The notes beneath the pieces are model-generated. The model made no database searches. It worked only from the letters and a program-made list of their open reading frames with translations, and was not told the origin of the DNA. Positions 25,800 to 37,185 of a DNA stretch of 64,000 nt are shown here, piece after piece. The position numbers were made by a program, and so were the translations under genes. How positions within the stretch are numbered: the stretch's first letter is position 1; every line of letters begins with the position of its first letter. Origin of the DNA: Frateuria sp. Soil773 (GTDB taxonomy: Bacteria; Pseudomonadota; Gammaproteobacteria; Xanthomonadales; Rhodanobacteraceae); contig NZ_LMSL01000040.1 of assembly GCF_001428405.1 (NCBI RefSeq), forward strand, positions 212,122 to 276,121, read 5' to 3'.

Positions 25800-27392
25800 T
25801 CACTCCCACTCGATCGTTGCCGGCGGCTTGCCGCTTATGTCATAAACGACACGAGAAACACCACGCAACTCATTGATAATACGGTTCGACACCTTGCCAA
25901 GAAAGTCGTACGGCAGGTGCGCCCAGTGGGCGGTCATGAAGTCGATGGTTTCCACCGCGCGTAGCGCGATCACCCATTCGTAGGCGCGGGCGTCGCCGAC
26001 CACGCCCACCGATTTCACCGGCAGGAACACCGCGAAAGCCTGGCTGGTCTTGTCGTACAGGTCGGCCTTGCGCAGTTCCTCGATGAAGATCGCGTCGGCG
26101 CGGGCCAGCAGTTCGGCGTACTCCGGCTTCACCTCGCCGAGGATGCGTACGCCCAGGCCGGGACCGGGGAACGGGTGGCGGTAGACCATCTCGCGCGGCA
26201 GGCCGAGTTCCACGCCGATGCGGCGCACCTCGTCCTTGAACAGTTCGCGCAGCGGCTCGACCAGCTTGAGCTTCATGTGCTCGGGCAGGCCGCCCACGTT
26301 GTGGTGGCTCTTGATGACGTGCGCCTTGCCGGTCTTGCTGCCGGCGGATTCGATCACGTCGGGGTAGATGGTGCCCTGGGCCAGCCACTTCACCTTGCCG
26401 CCCGCGGCGATCAGCTTTTCCGACTCCTCGTCGAAGATCTCCACGAACAGGCGGCCGATGATCTTGCGCTTGGCCTCCGGGTCGGCCACGCCTTCGAGCG
26501 CCTTGAAGTAGCGCTCGGCGGCATTGACGCGGATGACCTTGACGCCCATGCCGCTCTCATCAGACGCGGCAGCCATGGTGGCCATCACCTGGTCGCCTTC
26601 CTGCCAGCGCAGCAGGCCGGTGTCCACGAACACGCAGGTGAGGCGCTCGCCGATGGCCTTGTGCAGCAGCGCGGCCACCACGGAGGAATCCACGCCGCCG
26701 GAGAGGCCCAGCAGCACGTGGTCCTCGCCGACCAGTTCGCGCACGCGGGCGACTTGGTCCTCGATGATGTTGGCCGCCGTCCACAGCGTGGCGCAGCCGC
26801 AGATGTCGGTAACGAAGCGCTTGAGCAGCGCACTGCCCTGCTTCGTGTGCGTCACCTCGGGATGGAACTGCACGCCGTACCAGCGCTTGTCCTCGTTCTC
26901 CATCACCGCGACCGGGATGCGGTCGGTGACGCCGGTGACGACGAAGCCCGGCGGCGCCTTCGCCACGTGGTCGCCGTGGCTCATCCACACGTCGAGCCGG
27001 TGGCTGCCGGCATGGTCGCTGAGGCCGTCGAACAGGCGGCTTTTCGCCACGATGTCGACCGTGGTGTGGCCGAACTCGCGCGCATCGGCCGCCTCGGTGG
27101 CGCCGCCGAGCTGCGCGGCCAGCGTCTGCAGGCCGTAGCAGATGCCGAGGATCGGCAGGCCCGAGTCGAACACTTCCTGCGGCGCCCTGGGCGCGCCTTC
27201 CAGCGTGGTCGATTCCGGGCCGCCGGAAAGGATGATGCCCTTGGCGCCGAACGCGGCGATCTGCGACGGATCGTGGTCCCAGGCCCAGATCTCGCAGTAC
27301 ACGCCCAGCTCGCGCACGCGCCGCGCGATCAACTGGGTGTACTGCGCGCCGAAGTCGAGGATGAGGATCTTGTCGGAATGGATGTTGGTCAT
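25800..27392 (-). CDS. guaA: GMP synthase (glutamine-hydrolysing)
   Basis: A 530-residue two-domain enzyme converting XMP to GMP. The class I glutamine amidotransferase domain has GICYGLQ (nucleophile Cys) and FHPEVTH; the ATP-pyrophosphatase domain begins at [17 protein letters not shown]; the C-terminal dimerisation domain ends [12 protein letters not shown] 27392 was chosen over an upstream frame to 27434 because [18 protein letters not shown] matches family starts. It is the second of the guaB-guaA pair, with a repeat element between them. Its 3' end is a known island integration site, and the neighbouring DNA looks foreign. Confidence 0.97.
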   Translation of the reverse strand: MTNIHSDKILILDFGAQYTQLIARRVRELGVYCEIWAWDHDPSQIAAFGAKGIILSGGPESTTLEGAPRAPQEVFDSGLPILGICYGLQTLAAQLGGATEAADAREFGHTTVDIVAKSRLFDGLSDHAGSHRLDVWMSHGDHVAKAPPGFVVTGVTDRIPVAVMENEDKRWYGVQFHPEVTHTKQGSALLKRFVTDICGCATLWTAANIIEDQVARVRELVGEDHVLLGLSGGVDSSVVAALLHKAIGERLTCVFVDTGLLRWQEGDQVMATMAAASDESGMGVKVIRVNAAERYFKALEGVADPEAKRKIIGRLFVEIFDEESEKLIAAGGKVKWLAQGTIYPDVIESAGSKTGKAHVIKSHHNVGGLPEHMKLKLVEPLRELFKDEVRRIGVELGLPREMVYRHPFPGPGLGVRILGEVKPEYAELLARADAIFIEELRKADLYDKTSQAFAVFLPVKSVGVVGDARAYEWVIALRAVETIDFMTAHWAHLPYDFLGKVSNRIINELRGVSRVVYDISGKPPATIEWE

Positions 27393-27470
27393 GGACGGCG
27401 AAGACCTGAGGTCGAGAAGAAGATGGAGCGGCATGCCCGGACGTCGCGGCTCGCGTATGACTCCACGCCG

Positions 27471-27555
27471 GTCATCCCGGCGAAGGCCGGGATCCAGCGC
27501 CTTTGCCGGGCAGCGCAGGAAGGCGCCGGATTCCAGCTTTCGCTGGAATGACGGG
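27471..27555. repeat. palindromic intergenic repeat pair (REP-like)
   Basis: Two stem-loops lie between guaA and guaB: CCCGGCGAAGGCCGGG (within 27475-27490) and ATTCCAGCTTTCGCTGGAAT (27530-27549), with GTCAT / ATGACG at the outer edges. This arrangement is typical of dispersed proteobacterial REP-like elements in inverted pairs. It may add mRNA structure between the two gua genes. Confidence 0.7.
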
Positions 27556-27660
27556 CGGGCAAACGACGCGTCGGCGCGGGCCGCTCCGGAAGATCGATCG
27601 CGGATGCCATCGGTACGGGGAAGGCGGCAATCATGGTCGTCTCGCCTTCCCCGCCCTGCC

Positions 27661-29174
<1,514 letters not shown>

Positions 29175-29200
29175 TATCTGCGGCGGAATGTCCCGCCGCC

Positions 29201-30070
29201 TCAGCGGCCGCCGGGCTGCGGGCCGTATGCCTCGGCGGCTTCCAGCGTGTTCTCCAGCAGGGTCGCCACCGTCATCGGGCCGACGCCGCCGGGCACCGGC
29301 GTGATCCAACTGGCGCGCTGCGCCGCGGGCTTGAACTCGACGTCGCCGACCAGCCTGCCGTCGTCCAGGCGGTTGATGCCCACGTCGATCACCACCGCGC
29401 CCGGCTTGATCCATTCGCCCTTGACCAGCCCCGGCTTGCCGACCGCCACGATCACGATGTCGGCCTGCCGCACGAAGTCTTCCAGGTCGCGGGTGAAGCG
29501 GTGGCAGCAGGTGGTGGTGCAACCGGCGATCAGCAGCTCCAGCGCCAGCGGCCGGCCGACGTGGTTGGACACGCCCACCACCACCGCGTGCTGGCCGCGC
29601 ACCGGGCGGTCGGTATGGCCGAGCAGGGTCATCACGCCCTTGGGCGTGCACGGGCGAAGCCCGAAGCGGCGCAGGGCCAGGCGGCCCACGTTCACCGCCT
29701 GGAAGCCGTCGACGTCCTTGCCGGCGTCGATGCGGTCCACCAGCGCGTCCTCGTCGATGTGCTCCGGCAGCGGCGACTGCACCAGGATGCCGTGCACGGC
29801 CGGGTCGGCGTTGAGCCGGTCGATCAGCGCGAACAGTTCGTCCTGGGTGGTGCTGGCCGGCAGGTCGAAGTCGAAGGAGCGGAAACCGACCTGGTGGCAG
29901 GCTTCGCGCTTCTTGCGCACATAGACGACGGAGCCGGGATCCTGCCCTACCAGCACCACCGCCAGCCCCGGCTCGACCAGGCCCTGCGCCTTGCGTTCGC
30001 CGACCCGGCGGGCGATCCGGTCCAGCAGTTCCTGCGCGATGCGTTTGCCGTCGAGAATGCGTGCGCCCAT
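29201..30070 (-). CDS. folD: methylenetetrahydrofolate dehydrogenase / cyclohydrolase
   Basis: A 289-residue bifunctional folate enzyme interconverting 5,10-methylene- and 10-formyl-THF with [13 protein letters not shown] includes the catalytic Lys region, [12 protein letters not shown] and PCTPKGVM are FolD signatures, [12 protein letters not shown] is the Rossmann loop and [12 protein letters not shown] closes the active site. AGGA lies before the ATG, and a GATAAT-like -10 is seen about 35 nt upstream in the gap shared with the divergent acetyltransferase. Confidence 0.96.
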   Translation of the reverse strand: MGARILDGKRIAQELLDRIARRVGERKAQGLVEPGLAVVLVGQDPGSVVYVRKKREACHQVGFRSFDFDLPASTTQDELFALIDRLNADPAVHGILVQSPLPEHIDEDALVDRIDAGKDVDGFQAVNVGRLALRRFGLRPCTPKGVMTLLGHTDRPVRGQHAVVVGVSNHVGRPLALELLIAGCTTTCCHRFTRDLEDFVRQADIVIVAVGKPGLVKGEWIKPGAVVIDVGINRLDDGRLVGDVEFKPAAQRASWITPVPGGVGPMTVATLLENTLEAAEAYGPQPGGR

Positions 30071-30134
30071 GATGGTTCCTGCTGCGAAGGTGCGTATTAT
30101 CCCGGCTCGGCCGCACGCTTATCAAACGATCCCG

Positions 30135-30737
30135 ATGGATACGCCCGAACCGATCCCGCATGCCCTGGAGCCGGATGGCGACGGACTGCTGCTTCGCCCC
30201 TGGCGGACGGAGGACGCCCCCGCCCTGCTCGCCGCCGTGCAGGAATCGCTGGCGACCGTGGGTCGCTGGCTGCCGTGGTGCCATGCCGGCTACGACCTGG
30301 CCGCGGCGCACGACTGGGTCGCGTTCTGCCGCCGAGGATGGACGGCCGGCGAGCATTACGCCTTCGCGGTTCTCGAGCAGGCCTCGGGCACGTTGCTGGG
30401 CGGCGCCGGGATCAACCAGCGCAACCGGCCGCACCGCAGCGGCAACCTGGGCTACTGGGTGCGCCAGTCGCGCCAGGGCGAAGGCATCGCGGCGCGCGCG
30501 GCCGCCCAGGTGGCGCGCTTCGGCTTCGCGCGGCTGGACCTGATCCGGATCGAGGTCGTGGTGTTGCCGGACAACCGCGCCAGCCTGCGCACGGCGGAAA
30601 AACTCGGCGCCCGCTTCGAGGCCGTCGCGCGCCAGCGCATATGGGCCTGGCAACGGCCCATGGATGCCGCCGTCTACGGCTTGATCCCCTCGGACCTGGC
30701 TCAGCCGGCGGCACAGAGCCGCAGCATGTCCTCGTAG
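30135..30737 (+). CDS. GNAT N-acetyltransferase (RimJ/RimL-like)
   Basis: A 200-residue GNAT. LLLRPWRTEDAPALLAAV opens the fold, GGAGINQRN and NLGYWVRQSRQGEG(I)A are the RimJ/L-type strands and acetyl-CoA loop, and DNRASLRTAEKLGARFEA is the C-terminal motif. The targets of this subfamily are protein N-termini or small amines; the substrate here is unknown. It is divergent from folD and converges on the moeB-like gene, overlapping its 3' end by 37 bp. Confidence 0.85.
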   Translation: MDTPEPIPHALEPDGDGLLLRPWRTEDAPALLAAVQESLATVGRWLPWCHAGYDLAAAHDWVAFCRRGWTAGEHYAFAVLEQASGTLLGGAGINQRNRPHRSGNLGYWVRQSRQGEGIAARAAAQVARFGFARLDLIRIEVVVLPDNRASLRTAEKLGARFEAVARQRIWAWQRPMDAAVYGLIPSDLAQPAAQSRSMSS

Positions 30738-31867
30738 CCGGAAAAGACCGCGCCGGCCCCGCAGCCCGGGCATGCCGGATCGCGCGGCAGCCGGCTTTCG
30801 CGGAAACGCATCGCCAGCGCATCGAAATCCAGCAGCCGGCCGACCAGCGGCTCGCCCAGGCCGAGCACCAGCTTCAATGCCTCGGTGGCCTGCAGCAGGC
30901 CGACCGTGCCCGGCAGCACGCCCAGCACGCCCGCCTCGCTGCAGTTCGGCGCATCGGCCGCGGCCGGCGGCTCGGGGAACAGGCAGCGGTAGCACGGGGA
31001 GTCGGCGCGGCGCGGGTCGAACACGCTGACCTGGCCGCGGAAACGCTCCACGGCGCCGTACACCATCGGCAGCCGCAGGCGCTGCGACGCGGCGGCCAGC
31101 AGGTAGCGCGCGGGGAAATTGTCGGCGCCGTCGACCAGCACGTCGTGGCCGGCCAGCAGGCACTCCACGTTGTCCGCCCGGAGCCGTTCGGTGCGGACCT
31201 CGATCCTCACCCGGGGGTTGAGCGCCTGCAGGGCGATGCGGGCGGATTCGGTCTTGGCCATGCCGACCCGCGCGTCAGCATGGATCACCTGGCGATGCAG
31301 ATTGGAACGTTCGACGCGGTCGTCGTCGATCAGGGTCAGTTGCCCGATGCCGGCCGCCGCCAGGTACAGCGCCGCGGGCGCGCCCAGCCCGCCGGCACCG
31401 AGCAGCACCACCTTCGCCGCGGCCAGCCGGGCCTGCCCGGCCTCGCCGACCTGCGGCAGCCGCAGTTGTCGCGCGTAACGCTCGGCCGCATCGGCGTCGG
31501 GGCCGCCGGCCGCGACGGGCAGGCCCTCGGCTTTCCAGCGGTTGAAGCCGCCGGCGACCGAAGCCACCCGGCGGTAGCCGAGCCGCTGCAGCGACTCGGC
31601 CGCCAGCAGCGAGCGCTGGCCGCTGCCGCACAGCGCCAGCATTTCGCGTTCGCGGTCCGGCTCGGCCTGCTCGATGCGCAGTTCCAGGAATCCGCGCGAC
31701 AGCCCCAGCGCGCCCGCCGGCGAACCGGCCGCGCGCTCGGCATCCTCGCGCACGTCGATCAGCAGCGCGCCCTGCGCCTGGCGGGCCAGGGCCTGTGCCG
31801 GCGTGACCTCGGCGACGCGCGCGCGCAGCGCGTCCAGCAAGGCATCGCGGTTCGGTGATTCGTCCAT
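30701..31867 (-). CDS. moeB: rhodanese-ThiF/MoeB fusion (sulfur-carrier adenylyltransferase)
   Basis: A 388-residue protein. Residues about 15-120 form a rhodanese-like domain (LLIDVREDAE, active-site-like LCGSGQRS); residues 130-375 form an E1-like ThiF/MoeB domain with GAGGLGAPAALYL (ATP loop), DDDRVERSNLHRQ and zinc ligands CYRC and CPGC. It would adenylate the C-terminal glycine of a sulfur carrier such as MoaD or ThiS, and the fused rhodanese could supply sulfur. Here the rhodanese is N-terminal, the reverse of eukaryotic MOCS3/Uba4. MoeB versus ThiF cannot be settled from sequence alone, and no carrier gene is adjacent. Confidence 0.85.
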   Translation of the reverse strand: MDESPNRDALLDALRARVAEVTPAQALARQAQGALLIDVREDAERAAGSPAGALGLSRGFLELRIEQAEPDREREMLALCGSGQRSLLAAESLQRLGYRRVASVAGGFNRWKAEGLPVAAGGPDADAAERYARQLRLPQVGEAGQARLAAAKVVLLGAGGLGAPAALYLAAAGIGQLTLIDDDRVERSNLHRQVIHADARVGMAKTESARIALQALNPRVRIEVRTERLRADNVECLLAGHDVLVDGADNFPARYLLAAASQRLRLPMVYGAVERFRGQVSVFDPRRADSPCYRCLFPEPPAAADAPNCSEAGVLGVLPGTVGLLQATEALKLVLGLGEPLVGRLLDFDALAMRFRESRLPRDPACPGCGAGAVFSGYEDMLRLCAAG

Positions 31868-31967
31868 GCGGCCAGTCTAGTCAAACGCGGCGGCCGGTAG
31901 GAGCCTTGCGGCCCGTGGAGACCCGGCAGCGCGGGCATGCGAGGCGCCGGCCCGCCCCGGGAACGGC

Positions 31968-33368
31968 TCAGCGCTTGCGCTTCTTCATCTCGCGGATCAT
32001 CCGCTGGCGCTTGCGGATCTGGCCTTCGGTGAGCACGTTCTTCTTGCCGGCGAACGGGTTGTCGCCGTCGCGGAAGCTGATCCGGATCGGCGTGCCTTCC
32101 AGCCGGAAACGCTTGCGGAAGAAGTTCTCCAGGTAGCGCTGGTAGGCCGGTGCGATGTGCTTGGTGCGGCTGCCGTGGATCACGATGGTCGGCGGATTGC
32201 TGCCGCCCGGGTGCGCGAAGCGCAGCTTCGGCGCGTGCCCGCGCACCAGCGGCGGCTGGTAGCTTTCGTAGGCTTTTTCCAGCGTCTTGGTCAGCTCGGA
32301 CGAACCCAGCTCCTTGGTCGCCGCGGCATGCGCGCGGACCACGGCGCGCATCAGCTCGCGCAGCCCCGAACCGTGCAGGGCCGAGATGAACACCTGCTTG
32401 GCCCAGTCCACGAACACCAGCCGGCGCTCCAGCGCGCGCTGGCACTGCTCGCGCTGGTACGCGTCCATGCCGTCCCACTTGTTGACGGCGATCACCAGCG
32501 CCCTGCCCTCGTCCACCGCGTGGCCGATCAGGGTGAGGTCCTGGTCGGCGAGGTTCTCGCGCGCGTCGATCATCACCACCACCACCTGGGCGGCGGCCAT
32601 CGACTGCAGCGTCTTGATCACGCTGAACTTCTCCACCGCCTCCTCGACGCGCGCCTTGCGCCGCACGCCTGCGGTGTCGATCAGGGTGTAGCGCCGGCCG
32701 TCGCGCTCCAGCGGCACGCGGATCGGGTCGCGGGTGGTGCCGGCGACGTTGGAGACGATCAGCCGCTCTTCGCCGAGCAGGCGATTGATCAGGGTGGACT
32801 TGCCGGCGTTGGGGCGGCCGACGATGGCGACGCGGATGCTGTCGTCCTCGTCCTCGTCGGCCGTTTCGGCCTCGTCGGCAGGCAGCAGCGGCAGCACCGT
32901 GGCGATCAGTTCCTCGGTGCCGCGGTTGTGCGCGGCCGAGAGCGGCAGCGTGGCGCCGATGCCGAACGAGGCGAATTCCGCCAGCGCGTCCTGCTCGTCC
33001 AGGCCGTCGGTCTTGTTGACCGCGGCGATGATCGGCTTGCCGCTGCGGCGCAGCTCGCCGAGGATCACGTGGTCCTGCGGCAGCAGGCCGTCGCGCGCGT
33101 CCACCACGAACACCAGCAGCTGCGCCTCCTCGATGGCCAGGCGCACCTGCTGGGCGGTCAGCACGTCCATCGCTTCCTCGACGCCGGACAGGCCGCCGGT
33201 ATCGACCACCACGAAGGGACGCTCGCCGGTGCGGCAGACGCCGTAGTGGCGATCGCGGGTCACCCCGGGCATGTCGGCCACCAGGGCGTCGCGGCTGCGC
33301 GTCAGGGCATTGAAAAGGGTCGATTTACCGACATTGGGGCGACCGACCAGGGCGACGACGGGCAGCAT
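31968..33368 (-). CDS. der: ribosome biogenesis GTPase Der (EngA)
   Basis: A 466-residue protein with tandem G domains: GRPNVGKST (about 9) with DTGG and NKTD, and GRPNAGKST (about 185) with DTAG and NKWD, followed by a KH-like domain and basic tail (KKNVLTEGQIRKRQRM). Der acts in 50S subunit assembly. It lies 24 bp downstream of bamB on the same strand, the conserved order of this operon in gammaproteobacteria. Confidence 0.97.
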   Translation of the reverse strand: MLPVVALVGRPNVGKSTLFNALTRSRDALVADMPGVTRDRHYGVCRTGERPFVVVDTGGLSGVEEAMDVLTAQQVRLAIEEAQLLVFVVDARDGLLPQDHVILGELRRSGKPIIAAVNKTDGLDEQDALAEFASFGIGATLPLSAAHNRGTEELIATVLPLLPADEAETADEDEDDSIRVAIVGRPNAGKSTLINRLLGEERLIVSNVAGTTRDPIRVPLERDGRRYTLIDTAGVRRKARVEEAVEKFSVIKTLQSMAAAQVVVVMIDARENLADQDLTLIGHAVDEGRALVIAVNKWDGMDAYQREQCQRALERRLVFVDWAKQVFISALHGSGLRELMRAVVRAHAAATKELGSSELTKTLEKAYESYQPPLVRGHAPKLRFAHPGGSNPPTIVIHGSRTKHIAPAYQRYLENFFRKRFRLEGTPIRISFRDGDNPFAGKKNVLTEGQIRKRQRMIREMKKRKR

Positions 33369-33392
33369 GGGAGCGCATGGTTCCTTGGGCGG

Positions 33393-34622
33393 TCAGTGCG
33401 CGGACAGACGGTAGGCGCCGATGCGGCCCTCGACGTCTTCCACGTACACGGTATCGCCCACCACCAGCGGCTGGGCGCGGATCGCCTTCTTCGACAGGCG
33501 CTCGCGGGCGGCCAGCGCGCCGTTGCCGGACTGCAGCCAGTGCACGTAGCCTTCCATGTCGCCGGCCACGATGTAGTTGCCCTGCACGGCGGGGCCGGTC
33601 AGCCAGCGGTACTTCAGCGCGTCGTTCTTCCACATGTCGGCGCCGCCGTTCTTGTCGAACGCCCACACCTGCGAGTCGTCGTTCACGCCGTAGATCGCGT
33701 TGCCGCCGATCGCCATCGAGGTGAAGGTGGAGAACGGATGCGTCCACAGCGGGCGGCCGCTGGGGCCGTCCACCGCGACCAGGTTGCCGTGGTAGGCCGC
33801 GCCGTACAGGGTGGAGCCGTCGAGCAGGATCGCGCCGTCGGCGTCGTCCAGTTGCTCGATCTCGGTGCGGCCTTCGCCGCTGGCCAGGCTCTGCTCCCAC
33901 AGCTTTTCGCCGGTGTCCATGCGCAGCGCGACCAGCTTGCCGCCGTCGCTGCCGAAGAACACCACGCCGTTGGCGACCAGCAGCGGGCCGTTGCCGCGCA
34001 GGCTGAGCAGCGGCACGCTGGTCTGGTCGTAGGCCCAGCGGCGCTCGCCGGTGCCGGCGTCCAGCCCGTACAGGCGGCCGTCGCCGGTGCGCACGATCGC
34101 CAGGCCGCCGGAGATCACCGGCGAGGAAAGCACTTCCGAATTCAGCGTGGCTTCCCAGCGCGGGCTGCCGTCCTTCGCGTTGAGGCCGTAGACGTGGCCG
34201 TCGAGCGTGCCGACGACGACCAGGTCGCCGGCGACCGCGGGGCCGCCGGAGTAGAAGACGTCCTTGCGCTTCTTGTCGCCCCAGCCGAACCAGCCCTGGG
34301 TGCGCGAGCTCTTCGACCACAGCGTCTTGCCCGTGGCCGCGTCGAGCGCGGCGATCTCGCCGCTGGGGCTGGCGGCATAGAGCACGTTGTCCTGCACGGC
34401 CGGGCGCAGGCGCACGCCGCTGTCGCCGGCGCCCTTGCCCACGCTGCTGCGCCACACGCGGGTGACCTGCACGGTCGGCTTGAAATCCTTGGCCAGCGGC
34501 GTCGGCGGCTGGACGTTTTCCTTCTTGAACGAATGGCAGCCGGCCATGACGACCAGCGACGCCAGTGCGGCCAGCCGCACGTGCTTCATCCAACCACGCT
34601 TCTTTTTTGCATCGAAATTCAT
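33393..34622 (-). CDS. bamB: outer membrane assembly lipoprotein BamB
   Basis: A 409-residue PQQ-type beta-propeller lipoprotein of the BAM complex. The lipobox is VMAGC (in ASLVVMAGCHSF), and repeats such as LYGLDAGTGERRWAY and VYGLNAKDGSPRWEA mark the eight-bladed propeller. The start at 34622 overlaps the stop of the TPR gene (ATGA); an internal ATG at 34589 (MKHVRLAAL) would give a more standard signal peptide, so the first 11 residues are uncertain. It is in an operon with the YfgM-like gene and der. Confidence 0.94.
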   Translation of the reverse strand: MNFDAKKKRGWMKHVRLAALASLVVMAGCHSFKKENVQPPTPLAKDFKPTVQVTRVWRSSVGKGAGDSGVRLRPAVQDNVLYAASPSGEIAALDAATGKTLWSKSSRTQGWFGWGDKKRKDVFYSGGPAVAGDLVVVGTLDGHVYGLNAKDGSPRWEATLNSEVLSSPVISGGLAIVRTGDGRLYGLDAGTGERRWAYDQTSVPLLSLRGNGPLLVANGVVFFGSDGGKLVALRMDTGEKLWEQSLASGEGRTEIEQLDDADGAILLDGSTLYGAAYHGNLVAVDGPSGRPLWTHPFSTFTSMAIGGNAIYGVNDDSQVWAFDKNGGADMWKNDALKYRWLTGPAVQGNYIVAGDMEGYVHWLQSGNGALAARERLSKKAIRAQPLVVGDTVYVEDVEGRIGAYRLSAH

Positions 34623-35269
34623 GCGCCCTGCTTCCCGGCCACGGCCAGATCGTCGAGTTTCACCTGCAAGGCACCGCGTTGCGGCGCATCGTCGCCAAGG
34701 ACCGCCATCGCCGCCTGGTAGGCCTTGCGGGCATCGTCCGTGCGACCTAGCTTGACCAGCGCATCGCCGCGTAGTTCCTGCGCCAGCGCCTCGTAGCCTT
34801 TCGCCTGCATGCGGTCCAGCGTGGCGAGCGCGTCGTTCGTCTTGCCGGCGGCGAGCTGCACCTGTGCGATGCGCAACTGGGTCAGGCTCTTGAGGGCCGG
34901 GTTCTGCGCGTGGCCCTCGGCCCAGGCGAGCGAGGCCAGCGCCTTGTCCAGTTGCTTGGACTGCACGTCGCGCTGCGCCTGCTCGCTGACGGCGAACACG
35001 GCGTACGACGACTTGCCGTAGTCCTTCTGCAACTGGTCGATCAACTGGTCGGCCTGGGTCTGCTTGCCGCTGGCCAGCGCGGTCTGCAACTGCTGGTAGA
35101 GGTCGGCGGCCGCGGCCTGGTTGGCCGCCTGGTGGCTGCGCCACTGCTGCCAGCCGAAGATGGCCACCAGGCCAATGGCGATGCCAACGACGATGGAGAG
35201 TCCGTTCTGGCGCAACCACTTCTGTACGAGTTCGCCCTGTTCGTAATCGTCGTATGCGTCAAATGCCAT
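34619..35269 (-). CDS. YfgM-like TPR membrane protein (SecYEG-associated)
   Basis: A 216-residue protein: a cytosolic start MAFDAYDDYEQGELVQKWL, one membrane helix at about 23-40 (SIVVGIAIGLVAIFGW), then a periplasmic TPR-like helical domain (AVSEQAQRD, LRIAQVQLAAGK, GDALVKLGRTDDARKAY). YfgM couples SecYEG to periplasmic chaperones. It occupies the usual place before bamB and der; hisS, often upstream, is absent here. Confidence 0.9.
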   Translation of the reverse strand: MAFDAYDDYEQGELVQKWLRQNGLSIVVGIAIGLVAIFGWQQWRSHQAANQAAAADLYQQLQTALASGKQTQADQLIDQLQKDYGKSSYAVFAVSEQAQRDVQSKQLDKALASLAWAEGHAQNPALKSLTQLRIAQVQLAAGKTNDALATLDRMQAKGYEALAQELRGDALVKLGRTDDARKAYQAAMAVLGDDAPQRGALQVKLDDLAVAGKQGA

Positions 35270-35419
35270 GCAGTCACCATTGGCGGGCCATGCAGCGTGT
35301 CGTGCGAACCGCCGGCCCGGCGCGGAAAAGAAAGGGAAAACAGCTCCTGTCCACGGGCGGGCCGCGGACAATGGGCAAGCATAACCGAAATGCGCCGCCC
35401 GGCGACGGGCGGCGCGGCA

Positions 35420-36400
35420 TCAGGTACCGGCGGGCGCGGCCTTGCCGTCCTGGATGGCGACGCGGAAATGCGCGACGTTGGCGCGGCGGTAGCCGTCCAG
35501 CGCCACCGGCTGGCCGTCCACGCTGACCTGCGCGCCGCTGGCGTTGCCGATGCGCACCTCCAGCGGCTGGTCGCTGTGGTAGACCTTGCTGCTGCCGGCC
35601 GGCAGCAGGCCGTACTCCAGGCGCGAACCGTCGGTGGCGGTGACCTCGACCCAGCTCGCATGGGTCAGGTCGAGGCTGAGGCTGTGCTTGCCGCTGCCGG
35701 TATCGGCCGGCGGCGCCACCGGCCTGGCCGGCTGCAGGTTGTCGCTGCTCAGGTTGGGCACCATCGAGGCGAGCAGCGGCTGATCGTCGTCCGGAGCGGC
35801 CACCTGCGGCGGCGGCATCTGCACGCGGGCGACCTGGGTGCCGGCGGCGCTGGCGCTGTGCGCAGGCACGTCCTGCTGCGCCACCGGGGCGGCGTCGAGC
35901 GGGGAAAGATGGCTCATGTCGCGGTCCAGCGTGCCGCGCACGCCGAGCCAGACCATCGGCACCACGATCACCGCGGTCAGCACCACGTAGGTGGCCGCGG
36001 TGGCATACCGCTCCAGCAGGTAGCGCGAGTGCGAGATGCCGCCGGTGGCCACCAGGGTCGGCGCGTCGCGCTTGATGCGCCCCAGTTCGGCCTGGATGAT
36101 GTCCTCGTCGAGCCCGAGGTGGCGCGCGTACTTGGTGATGTAGCTGCCCAGGTAGACCCCGTAGTCGAGGCTCTCGTGGGCATCGTTTTCCAACTGGCGC
36201 AGGATGCGCAGCGGCAGCTTCAGCGCATGCGCGCACGATTCGAGATCCAGCCCGCGCGCGTCGCGGGCGGCGCGCAGGCGGGTGCCGAAGCTTGCCGGCA
36301 GGATCTGGGGCGATTGATCATCCGTATTCACCGCGGCGGTGTCGAACAGATCAATCTCGCGCGAGTCGTCGCCGACCGGATTGGACTGCTGGGATGTCAT
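35420..36400 (-). CDS. rodZ: RodZ-type cytoskeletal membrane protein
   Basis: A 326-residue protein: an N-terminal helix-turn-helix (FGTRLRAARDARGLDLESCAHALKLPLRILRQLE, about 38-105), one membrane helix (about 132-152, AATYVVLTAVIVVPMVWLGV), a proline-rich periplasmic linker and a C-terminal DUF4115 domain (SWVEVTATDGSRLEYGLLPAG). RodZ links MreB to the elongation machinery and sets rod shape. ATGA overlap with pilW couples the two genes. Confidence 0.92.
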   Translation of the reverse strand: MTSQQSNPVGDDSREIDLFDTAAVNTDDQSPQILPASFGTRLRAARDARGLDLESCAHALKLPLRILRQLENDAHESLDYGVYLGSYITKYARHLGLDEDIIQAELGRIKRDAPTLVATGGISHSRYLLERYATAATYVVLTAVIVVPMVWLGVRGTLDRDMSHLSPLDAAPVAQQDVPAHSASAAGTQVARVQMPPPQVAAPDDDQPLLASMVPNLSSDNLQPARPVAPPADTGSGKHSLSLDLTHASWVEVTATDGSRLEYGLLPAGSSKVYHSDQPLEVRIGNASGAQVSVDGQPVALDGYRRANVAHFRVAIQDGKAAPAGT

Positions 36401-37185
36401 GGGCTAACAGTTGCGTCGAGGGCGTGCGCCTGTTCCGAATCCGGGAACTGGCTTTGCAGTCGCCTGCCGTAATTGAGGGCCGAATCCTTGTTGCCCAGTC
36501 GGTATTCGATGTCGTGGCCGAGCTTGAGCGATGCCGCGCTGGGCTGGCCCAGGGCGTCGAACCGCTGCAGGAAAGCGCGCGCCCGGAACGCATCGTTATT
36601 CAGATAAAGCAGGTTGGCAAGCTGCAGCAGCGCCTCGCCGTTCTGCGGATCGCGCGCCAGCGCCTCGCGCAGGCTAGCCTCGGCGCCGGCGCGGTCGCCG
36701 GCGCCCAACTGGCAGACGCCGGCGTTGGTCAGGGCCACGGCGGGCGTCTGGTAGAACGGGTCGGCGACCGCCTTCGCGAAATAGGACTGCGCCTCGGCGG
36801 ACTTGCCGATCTTGCACAGGAACGCGCCGAGGTTGTTGTTCGGGCCGCCCTTGGCCGGCTCCAGCGCCACCGCCCTGCGGTAGTGCTCCTCCGCTTCCGG
36901 CAGCTTGCCGATGCGCTCGTACAGCACGGCGATCACCGTGTGCGCCGGCGCGTAGTTCGGGTCGAACTGCAGCGCCTTGGTCAGCTTTTCCAGCGCCGTC
37001 TGCAGGTCGCCGTTGGCCATGTACTGCTGGCCCAGCTCGGTATGGATGCGCGCGGCGTCCTTCGCCTCGTCGCTCTTGTTGGCCTTCGGGATCTTCTCGC
37101 TCAGCGAGTCGCCGCCCGAACTGGTGGTGACGCAGCCGGCGAGCGCCAGCATCAGGCCGGCCAGCGCGATTCGATCAAGACGCAT
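36397..37185 (-). CDS. pilW: type IV pilus biogenesis/stability lipoprotein PilW (PilF)
   Basis: A 262-residue TPR lipoprotein. The lipobox is LALAGC at residues 13-18, then about six TPR repeats follow ([59 protein letters not shown]). It is the pilotin needed for PilQ secretin assembly in the outer membrane. It overlaps the 3' end of rlmN by 11 bp and rodZ by 4 bp; this order is conserved in gammaproteobacteria. Confidence 0.93.
   Translation of the reverse strand: MRLDRIALAGLMLALAGCVTTSSGGDSLSEKIPKANKSDEAKDAARIHTELGQQYMANGDLQTALEKLTKALQFDPNYAPAHTVIAVLYERIGKLPEAEEHYRRAVALEPAKGGPNNNLGAFLCKIGKSAEAQSYFAKAVADPFYQTPAVALTNAGVCQLGAGDRAGAEASLREALARDPQNGEALLQLANLLYLNNDAFRARAFLQRFDALGQPSAASLKLGHDIEYRLGNKDSALNYGRRLQSQFPDSEQAHALDATVSP

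Noticed and set aside
25790-25812. A direct repeat of the guaA 3' end as the far attachment site of an island
   Set aside because: I looked for a second copy of the CACTCCCACTC-type core near 21.3-21.6 kb and elsewhere and found none, so the island boundary on the far side is not defined.
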